This document shows positions 5,249-9,333 of a stretch of 9,333 bases of DNA, one piece after another (the stretch's first letter is position 1; each line of letters begins with the position of its first letter). Origin of the DNA: an uncultured Candidatus Saccharibacteria bacterium (GTDB taxonomy: Bacteria; Patescibacteriota; Saccharimonadia; Saccharimonadales; Saccharimonadaceae); the NCBI GenBank assembly GCA_938042055.1, contig CALIRX010000048.1, positions 1 to 9,333 of the forward strand, given 5' to 3'. The notes beneath the pieces were generated by a model that was given only the letters and a program-made list of their open reading frames with translations, was not told where the DNA came from and did not search any database. The translations under genes were made by a program, and so were the position numbers.

Positions 5249-5336
5249 TGGCGGAGAGAGAGGGATTCGAACCCTCGATGAGTTGCCCCATACCGCTTTT
5301 CGAGAGCGGCCAGTTCAACCACTCCTGCACCTCTCC
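5249..5336 (-). tRNA. tRNA-Ser(CGA)
   Basis: 88 nt including encoded CCA. Acceptor GGAGAGG pairs with TCTCTCC (one G-U). Anticodon stem CCGCT/AGCGG encloses CTCGAAA, giving anticodon CGA for codon TCG. The long variable arm ATGGG-GCAA-CTCAT is the class II feature of serine tRNAs. It sits between two protein genes in the same direction, 21 nt after one and 8 nt before rlmH, so it must be cut from a mixed transcript. Confidence 0.96.
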
Positions 5337-5357
5337 GTATCTAACTAATTCGGGAAA

Positions 5358-5591
5358 TTATTTTTTATCAGTCTTCTTTGAGTCTTTGGCTACTATAGTG
5401 CCGATAATACTCCAGACGATACATAGCGCTAGACCGACACCGCCTAATTGACAAAACTTAATCATCCACTTACTGGCTTCATTCCAAGTTATCAATTCAA
5501 AGAACTCTGCGCCAGCTAAAATTGCTATAGCAGTTGAACAGATTGCAACAATTCCTAATCCTGAATATTTTACGTACTTAATAAAATCCAT
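5358..5591 (-). CDS. 77-aa two-helix membrane protein, unknown function
   Basis: A small protein I do not recognise. The ATG at 5591 is preceded by AAGGAGG, a very strong ribosome site, though only three to four nt away. An upstream in-frame ATG at 5624 lies inside tRNA-Arg and is not credible. The product has two hydrophobic segments (about 10-30 and 48-68), a short linker with acidic and Trp residues (about 31-46) and a lysine-rich tail DSKKTDKK. This predicts a hairpin in the membrane, both ends in the cytoplasm by the positive-inside rule. The loop between helices is not basic and the G-L and AK signatures are absent, so it is not one of the pilin-like proteins. It lies 18 nt after tRNA-Arg and 21 nt before tRNA-Ser and is presumably co-transcribed with both. 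The coding call rests on the ribosome site, hydrophobic pattern and tight spacing. Confidence 0.75.
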   Translation of the reverse strand: MDFIKYVKYSGLGIVAICSTAIAILAGAEFFELITWNEASKWMIKFCQLGGVGLALCIVWSIIGTIVAKDSKKTDKK

Positions 5592-5609
5592 ACCCCTCCT
5601 TAGGTTAAT

Positions 5610-5686
5610 TGGTACACCCGGCAAGATTCGAACTTACGACCTCTGGCTCCGCAAGCCAGCGCTCTATCCAGCTGAGCTACGGGTGC
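5610..5686 (-). tRNA. tRNA-Arg(GCG)
   Basis: 77 nt with encoded CCA. Acceptor GCACCCG pairs with CGGGTGT, including a G-U first pair. D arm TAGCTCAGCTGGATAGAGC and T loop TTCGAAT are canonical. Anticodon stem CTGGC/GCCAG holds the loop TTGCGGA, so positions 34-36 read GCG for the CGC codon. Most bacteria use ACG here with A34 deaminated to inosine; a G at 34 is unusual. It heads a unit with a 77-aa gene, tRNA-Ser and rlmH. Confidence 0.96.
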
Positions 5687-5765
5687 ATACAGCCTTTCGA
5701 AAAAAACGATTGGCTATAACAAAAATATAAGGTACCTTCATTGCTATAAAGCACTGAACTTTTGT

Positions 5766-5794
5766 ATTCTACCACATAAAATATAGTCAATCAA
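5766..5794 (-). promoter_or_regulatory. Promoter of the tRNA-Arg / rlmH unit
   Basis: Minus strand: -35 TTGATT (5794-5789), 17-bp spacer, -10 TAGAAT (5771-5766) preceded by TGG (extended -10). Start expected near 5759, leaving about 73 nt before the mature tRNA. That leader holds the palindrome AAGGTACCTT (5731-5740) and an imperfect AGCC/GGCT hairpin with a T-rich loop just ahead of the tRNA. The -35 begins one base beyond the stop of the upstream membrane-protein gene. Confidence 0.75.
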
Positions 5795-5795
5795 G

Positions 5796-6314
5796 CTATA
5801 GCTTTATCAGTCGAATAAACTTCTCTAAGGCGTCTGGCTTAATTTCTTGCATCGGTAGACGCGCTCCGAGCATATCGACAATTCTCTCGCCTTCTGCTTC
5901 GGAAAAGTAAATAGTTAAACCTGGCGAAAATCGTTTTACAGGTAATAATAGAATCGAATGTTGGTTGTTTTCATGAATTAATCCAAATGCGCGAAATTCG
6001 CTAAAATCGTGTAAAACATCGGCGATGTAAATGCCTTTGGGGCTAATCGCGTAGTTTATTACTTGTGGGGTTTTGTTTGATAATACAAACAAGGCTACAG
6101 CCATAATTGGTAGTAAAACTGCGAAAGTCCAGTTCTTAAATACTAAAATCGCTAAAGCCATTAATCCTATCAACACAATGACAAAAAATACGTACCACAA
6201 TTTACCGCGCTGAACTTGTACGCCTTCTGGCGCGTTCCAAGCTATTGGCTTAGTTAAATCAATCCTGTCAGGTGCTGGCATTTCAAAGTCTTGGTTTTCT
6301 GGACTATCGTTCAT
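5796..6314 (-). CDS. Two-helix membrane protein with a C-terminal soluble, PH-like domain
   Basis: 172 aa. The N-terminal 37 residues are polar, acidic and Pro-rich. Two adjacent membrane helices lie at about 40-58 and 62-79 with only a few residues between, so both ends should face the cytoplasm. The C-terminal 90 residues alternate short beta-like stretches (Y-A-I-S-P-K-G-I-Y-I near 90-100, then H-S-I-L-L-L-P-V-K-R-F) and end in a helix (about 158-172). This pattern resembles membrane-anchored bacterial PH-like proteins that are widespread but uncharacterised in Candidate Phyla Radiation genomes; I offer that by layout, not by a motif. The ATG at 6314 has no Shine-Dalgarno, and a -10 box ends six nt before it, so the message is probably leaderless. 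It lies 35 nt downstream of the solitary pilin-like gene in the same direction. Start codon and coding status are convincing; function is open. Confidence 0.8.
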   Translation of the reverse strand: MNDSPENQDFEMPAPDRIDLTKPIAWNAPEGVQVQRGKLWYVFFVIVLIGLMALAILVFKNWTFAVLLPIMAVALFVLSNKTPQVINYAISPKGIYIADVLHDFSEFRAFGLIHENNQHSILLLPVKRFSPGLTIYFSEAEGERIVDMLGARLPMQEIKPDALEKFIRLIKL

Positions 6315-6320
6315 GACGTT

Positions 6321-6349
6321 AGTATATCACGATGAGAATTAGTGAACAA
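6321..6349 (-). promoter_or_regulatory. Promoter of the 172-aa gene, leaderless type
   Basis: Minus strand: -35 TTGTTC (6349-6344), 17-bp spacer, -10 TATACT (6326-6321) preceded by TGA (extended -10). Six nt separate the -10 from the ATG, so transcription should start at or within a base of the initiation codon. Confidence 0.7.
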
Positions 6350-6757
6350 TTAAACGTTAGTGGTTGATCCGCCGCTTAAAGCTGCACCAAGGATGAAGTT
6401 GATTATGGCGTAAGCAAAGACTGCAATTAGTAGACCGATGATTGCGTATAAAATTGTGTTTTTGGCGTTTGTGACAGATTCTTTTTTACCGCCAGATATT
6501 ACATAGCGGAAACCGCCGAAGATTAGCATAACGACGCTTAAGACGCCGACACCGAATAGCATAATGTTGATGGCGCGCCTTACGATTGATGAATCGCCAT
6601 TAGCCAAGTTGGACGGCGTATTGTCACCGCGCGCTGCGTTAATTCCTGCTGGCGCGCCGCCCTCACCTAATGCAGAAACTGGAGCCGTCACCAAAGCTAC
6701 GCCGAATCCGATTGTAAGTAATCCTGTTATAATTTTAGAAATATATCTTTTTACCAT
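6350..6757 (-). CDS. Solitary VirB2/TrbC-type pilin-like protein 7
   Basis: 135 aa, clearly a paralogue of the array at 1042-3421 although 3 kb away on the other strand. Sec signal with cleavage near VSA (residue 29), a Gly/Ala/Asn-rich outer segment (30-57), helix 1 (about 62-86) with VGVLSVVMLIFGGFRY, the loop SGGKKESVTNAK, helix 2 (about 101-124) with N-T-I-L-Y-A-I-I-G-L and A-I-I-N-F, and a Ser/Thr-rich tail. Helix 1 is closest to copy 5 and helix 2 to copy 6. The loop replaces the G-D of the array members with G-K-K, making it more basic. No ribosome site precedes the ATG at 6757; a consensus TATAAT ends six nt before it, predicting a leaderless message. The separate location suggests independent expression. 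It could be the pilin of a different condition or assembly. Confidence 0.86.
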   Translation of the reverse strand: MVKRYISKIITGLLTIGFGVALVTAPVSALGEGGAPAGINAARGDNTPSNLANGDSSIVRRAINIMLFGVGVLSVVMLIFGGFRYVISGGKKESVTNAKNTILYAIIGLLIAVFAYAIINFILGAALSGGSTTNV

Positions 6758-6763
6758 AATTCT

Positions 6764-6793
6764 ATTATACCCTATTTACGATAAAGCTATTAA
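6764..6793 (-). promoter_or_regulatory. Promoter of solitary pilin-like gene, leaderless type
   Basis: Minus strand: -10 consensus TATAAT (6769-6764), six nt before the ATG; best -35 is TTAATA (6793-6788) with an 18-bp spacer. Transcription should start at the A of the ATG. The -35 hexamer is the same six base pairs as the best -35 of the divergent tRNA-Ser promoter. Confidence 0.65.
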
Positions 6794-6816
6794 TAATTAC
6801 ACTTCTATGGTACACT
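6788..6816 (+). promoter_or_regulatory. Promoter of the tRNA-Ser pair
   Basis: Extended -10 TATGGTACACT (TACACT at 6811-6816 preceded by TGG), with a poor -35 TATTAA (6788-6793) at 17 bp. Start expected near 6823, 7 nt before the first tRNA. The extended -10 probably compensates for the weak -35. Confidence 0.65.
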
Positions 6817-6829
6817 AAATAGTGAATTT

Positions 6830-6922
6830 GGAGGAGTACCCAAGTGGCTGAAGGGGACGGTTTGCTAAATCGTTAGTATGGAGAGATCTGTAGCGGGGGT
6901 TCGAATCCCCCCTCCTCCGCCA
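6830..6922 (+). tRNA. tRNA-Ser(GCT)
   Basis: 93 nt with encoded CCA. Acceptor GGAGGAG pairs with CTCCTCC. Anticodon stem ACGGT/ATCGT holds TTGCTAA, giving anticodon GCT for AGC and AGT. The long variable arm with a wobble-rich stem identifies a class II serine tRNA. It is first of a pair, 17 nt before the next tRNA. Confidence 0.95.
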
Positions 6923-6939
6923 AAATTCAGAGATAGTAC

Positions 6940-7029
6940 GGAAGGGTGACCGAGTGGTTGAAGGTACCGGTCTTGAAAACCGGCGTGCGGTAAAACGTAC
7001 CGAGGGTTCGAATCCCTCCCCTTCCGCCA
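6940..7029 (+). tRNA. tRNA-Ser(TGA)
   Basis: 90 nt with encoded CCA. Acceptor GGAAGGG pairs with CCCTTCC. Anticodon stem CCGGT/ACCGG holds CTTGAAA, giving anticodon TGA for TCA and other TCN codons. Variable arm CGGTA-AAACG-TACCG is a clean 5-bp class II stem. It shares the promoter of tRNA-Ser(GCT) and is followed by a terminator. Confidence 0.96.
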
Positions 7030-7035
7030 AAATAG

Positions 7036-7066
7036 AATGTTCGCCAAAATAAGGGCGAATATTTTT
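7036..7066 (+). terminator. Intrinsic terminator after the tRNA-Ser pair
   Basis: AATGTTCGCC pairs with GGCGAATATT (10 bp with one G-T wobble) around an 8-nt loop and is followed by T residues to 7066. It begins 7 nt after the CCA of tRNA-Ser(TGA). Confidence 0.88.
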
Positions 7067-7082
7067 ATGCAGCGAAATATAC

Positions 7083-7111
7083 TTGACAAAAAACAAAGCT
7101 TATGCTAACAT
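7083..7111 (+). promoter_or_regulatory. Promoter of the 113-aa gene
   Basis: Consensus -35 TTGACA (7083-7088), 17-bp spacer, -10 TAACAT (7106-7111) preceded by TGC (extended -10). It is the strongest-looking promoter in the window. Start near 7118 gives a leader of about 38 nt, very rich in A. Confidence 0.8.
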
Positions 7112-7155
7112 TATAACCAGTATTCTAAAAATAGATACAAAAAGAAAGAATAAAA

Positions 7156-7497
7156 ATGAATTTAGTACAACAGTTTTTCACCGTTACAACTATGTTTGTC
7201 AGTTTGAATGTAGCGTTTGGTGTGCTGCTGCACGATACCAACGTCGATAAAGCGTTTTTGTCATCTTGGAAAACATATAGCGTTCAAAGTAACGTTGAGG
7301 ATGAAATAAAAATGCCAGAAACAAAGCCTCATACTCATCCAGAACATGCTCAATTGTCAAATGTGTTAAAAGAAGGTTCAGCGCGACCACGAACTACGCC
7401 TCGTAACAACGATAAGAAGCGATTACGCCAAAAATATGCCGCTCGTGGTCAACATGCTTTTGACGGATATCACCTTGATTTTGAAGGTGTGAGTTAG
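7156..7497 (+). CDS. 113-aa membrane-anchored or secreted small protein, unknown
   Basis: I do not recognise this protein. One hydrophobic segment (about residues 6-26) stands at the N-terminus with almost no positive charge before it, so it could be an uncleaved anchor or an atypical signal; no clear AxA site is seen. The rest is polar: an acidic stretch (about 45-55), a His/Pro patch with H-T-H-P-E-H (about 59-64), then a strongly basic region (about 76-96) rich in Arg, Lys, Asn and Thr. Low hydrophobicity suggests disorder in the second half, and the basic patch could contact nucleic acid or acidic surfaces; that is speculation. It has a consensus promoter and a weak AAGAAAG ribosome site seven nt before the ATG. 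The TAG stop is one base from the valS stop on the opposite strand, with no terminator between them. Confidence 0.72.
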   Translation: MNLVQQFFTVTTMFVSLNVAFGVLLHDTNVDKAFLSSWKTYSVQSNVEDEIKMPETKPHTHPEHAQLSNVLKEGSARPRTTPRNNDKKRLRQKYAARGQHAFDGYHLDFEGVS

Positions 7498-7498
7498 G

Positions 7499-9333
7499 CT
7501 ATTTTAAGCTAATCACTTCCAGTTCCGAAACAAGCCGAGTAATAATTTTTTCTTGCTCGGCTAATTGATCGCGAGTTTCCTCGACAAGGTGAGCTGGCGC
7601 CTTCTCAACGTAAGTCGGATTCTCCAGGCGCTTCTTTAATCCCGCCAATTTCTGACGTGCTTCGGCTAGGCGCATTTCCAGATTTTCCTGATGTTGATAC
7701 AGAGTTTCGCTATCAATATCTAGCCATGCTTCCCTGTTTGCCGCTGCTAATCTCAGTCCGCACGGCTGATCCGTGTGTTCAATTGCCTCAAGCCGCATCA
7801 GATGCTTAATTGTGTCTTGATTGTCGGCGATAAGGCTGTCGTTGCCGTATAACAATCGATATTTCTTATTCCCTGGCAGTTCAGCAATTACCCAGCGACC
7901 TTCGGCAACCAAGAGTTTAAGTTGTTCAAATTGTTCGGCAGCAATCGGATCGAACTTTTCTGGAGTTGGCCAAGCTTCACGCATCAAAATGCCGTCGGTG
8001 TAATTGAGCGTTTGCCAAATCGTTTCCGTAACGAACGGCGCAAATGGATGAGCGATTTTCAAAGAAGTCGCCAAAACCCAAGATAATAATGGACGATTGA
8101 TCGCGGTTTTAGACGATTCAATGTACCAGTCAGCCACGTCGTCCCAAATAGTGTGGTAAACAGTTTCTGACGCCTCTGAGAAACGATATTGCTCTATTCT
8201 AACGGCAATGTTATTGGCTGCGTCGTTCAATTGGCGAATAATCCAGTGATCCGCCGGAGTTTGCGGCTCTAAGTCGACAATTTGATGATTATCGCCAATT
8301 TGCGCCTCAACAAACCTGGCGATATTCCATAATTTATTACAGAAATTACGTGCCGCAATGACTGATCCCTTGTTGAAGGCTTGGCTTTGAGCGGGCGCTC
8401 GCCCAGAAATAACTCCCATGCGTGTGGCGTCAGATCCGAATTCCGCAACCAATTCCATTGGATTAATGACGTTACCCTTAGACTTGGACATTTTTTGGTT
8501 GTGCTCGTCATTAACCATTCCGTGTAGATAAACTTCTTTGAACGGCAACTTCCCTGTTCGATATAGGCTAAGCATGATCATTCGAGAAACCCATGCACGC
8601 ATAATATCCATACCAGTTTCCATCATGTCAGTTGGGAAATAATTAGCTAAATCGCCGTCGGTCAGATAATCCGTTACAATATATGGCCATTGACCAGATG
8701 AGAACCAAGTGTCAAATGTATCCTCTTCCCTAATATATGTTGTGCCATTTACAACAATACTTTGCTCGTTGGTGCGAGTATCAAATATCCAATCCTTAGA
8801 GTCGTTTTCATTTACAAACGCAGGAATTGGTATTCCCCATGGAATCTGTCGTGAAATATTCCAGTCTTTCAATTGTTCAAGATATGCGATAAGTTCTTTG
8901 CGCTTGGATGCTGGATAAAAAGTGATTTCTTCTTTTTTAAGCGCGTCAATTGCTGGCTGTGCAAGTGATTGCGTTTTAATAAACCACTGCTCTTTAATCA
9001 TTGGCTCAATCACGCTACCACACTTATAGCAATGCCCAACGGCGTGTTCAATTTCAGTTTCACCACGGCGTAGCTCCAGCGCTTCCAATGCTTCCAAAAC
9101 TCGAGCGCGAGCTTCTACTGGCGTTAATCCTAAGAACTGCGCTGGCACGTTTATCATCTTCCCTTCTGGACTGATAATTGATTCTAGAGGCAAATCATGA
9201 CGTTTTGCAATTTCAAAGTCGTTCGGGTCGTGCGCTGGCGTAATCTTAACCGCACCGGTACCATAGCTCATGTCGACATATTCGTCTGCGATGATAGGAA
9301 TTTCCTTATCGACAATCGGCAGTAAAATGCGAG
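7499..9333 (-). CDS. valS: Valyl-tRNA synthetase, N-terminus beyond the right edge
   Basis: 610 codons and a stop are present; the frame stays open through 9333, with DEYVD directly before MSYGTGAVKITPAHD, so the ATG at 9271 is internal. ValRS is the class I enzyme that charges tRNA-Val and edits threonine. Visible parts in order are the end of the CP1 editing domain, a CxxC pair (CYKC, near 9030), the E-D-T-F-D-T-W-F-S-S-G-Q-W-P segment, catalytic KMSKS (8480-8494), the helical anticodon-binding domain around the D-W-Y-I-E motif, and a C-terminal coiled coil (roughly the last 65 residues) that clamps tRNA. The HIGH motif and Rossmann start lie outside. Full-length ValRS is around 850-950 residues, so about a third is missing. 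No frameshift or missing motif is seen. The right-hand window edge cuts the gene, so the promoter is unknown. Confidence 0.97.
   Translation of the reverse strand, partial: RILLPIVDKEIPIIADEYVDMSYGTGAVKITPAHDPNDFEIAKRHDLPLESIISPEGKMINVPAQFLGLTPVEARARVLEALEALELRRGETEIEHAVGHCYKCGSVIEPMIKEQWFIKTQSLAQPAIDALKKEEITFYPASKRKELIAYLEQLKDWNISRQIPWGIPIPAFVNENDSKDWIFDTRTNEQSIVVNGTTYIREEDTFDTWFSSGQWPYIVTDYLTDGDLANYFPTDMMETGMDIMRAWVSRMIMLSLYRTGKLPFKEVYLHGMVNDEHNQKMSKSKGNVINPMELVAEFGSDATRMGVISGRAPAQSQAFNKGSVIAARNFCNKLWNIARFVEAQIGDNHQIVDLEPQTPADHWIIRQLNDAANNIAVRIEQYRFSEASETVYHTIWDDVADWYIESSKTAINRPLLSWVLATSLKIAHPFAPFVTETIWQTLNYTDGILMREAWPTPEKFDPIAAEQFEQLKLLVAEGRWVIAELPGNKKYRLLYGNDSLIADNQDTIKHLMRLEAIEHTDQPCGLRLAAANREAWLDIDSETLYQHQENLEMRLAEARQKLAGLKKRLENPTYVEKAPAHLVEETRDQLAEQEKIITRLVSELEVISLK

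Noticed and set aside
5110..5322. Minus-strand 70-aa ORF inside tRNA-Ser and rlmH
   Set aside because: Out-of-frame shadow of tRNA-Ser and rlmH, with no ribosome site.
5241..5330. Longer rlmH start at 5330 adding 30 residues
   Set aside because: The extension would be translated from the body of tRNA-Ser(CGA); family length fits the start at 5240.
5227..5451. Plus-strand ORF starting MVIFIISMAEREGFEPS
   Set aside because: Antisense of tRNA-Ser(CGA) and parts of rlmH and the 77-aa gene; the EREGFEPS peptide is the same tRNA artefact.
5592..5624. Longer start (5624) for the 77-aa protein
   Set aside because: It lies inside tRNA-Arg, while AAGGAGG sits directly before the ATG at 5591.
6815..7096. 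Minus-strand ORFs across the tRNA-Ser pair, with GDSNPR-type peptides
   Set aside because: They are antisense translations of tRNA T arms, a well-known source of false proteins; two clear cloverleaves explain the sequence.
1..9333. Alternative genetic code with UGA as glycine
   Set aside because: All real frames are intact under the standard code with no in-frame TGA, and comF ends in TGA at the expected length.
1..9333. Mobile element, CRISPR array or prophage
   Set aside because: No transposase, integrase, terminal inverted repeats, spaced direct repeats or tRNA-derived attachment duplicates were seen by eye; similarity among pilin genes is at protein level only.

Overview
The window looks like a chromosomal fragment from a member of the Candidate Phyla Radiation (Patescibacteria), most probably a Saccharibacterium (TM7). 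The reasons are an AT-rich, compact gene layout, small two-helix pilin-like proteins in tandem (typical of the type IV secretion/pilus loci of these episymbionts), divergent versions of core genes, and use of the standard genetic code. The reading frames carry no internal TGA, and comF ends in TGA, which argues against Gracilibacteria/Absconditabacteria recoding. The phylum call is inference from gene content; no marker phylogeny was possible.

Layout. 1-698 (minus): 5'-complete, 3'-truncated lipoprotein gene with a good promoter. 861-938 (minus): tRNA-Asp(GTC) with promoter and terminator. 1042-3421 (plus): six tandem VirB2/TrbC-type pilin-like genes. The first five are fused end to end; the sixth has its own promoter, and a strong terminator follows it. 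3520-4014 (minus): small heat-shock protein. 4119-4793 (plus): ComF-type phosphoribosyltransferase, whose stop codon abuts that of rlmH. 5686-4788 (minus): an alternating unit of tRNA-Arg(GCG), 77-aa membrane protein, tRNA-Ser(CGA) and rlmH. 6314-5796 (minus): two-helix membrane protein with a C-terminal soluble domain. 6757-6350 (minus): a seventh, solitary pilin-like gene. 6830-7029 (plus): tRNA-Ser(GCT) and tRNA-Ser(TGA) with a terminator. 7156-7497 (plus): small unknown membrane-anchored or secreted protein. 7499-9333 (minus): valS, missing its N-terminal part beyond the right edge.

How it fits together. The envelope side is the seven-member pilin family plus a lipoprotein and small membrane proteins. 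These are plausible surface components of a pilus or secretion channel, although no ATPase, VirB6 or coupling protein lies in the window. The remainder is translation and housekeeping: five tRNAs (three for serine), ValRS and the 23S rRNA methyltransferase RlmH. Non-coding stretches are short and mostly accounted for by promoters, tRNAs and terminators. Recurring themes are extended -10 promoters (TGnTAnnnT), -10 boxes placed so close to the start codon that the mRNA should be leaderless, and converging genes with touching stop codons.
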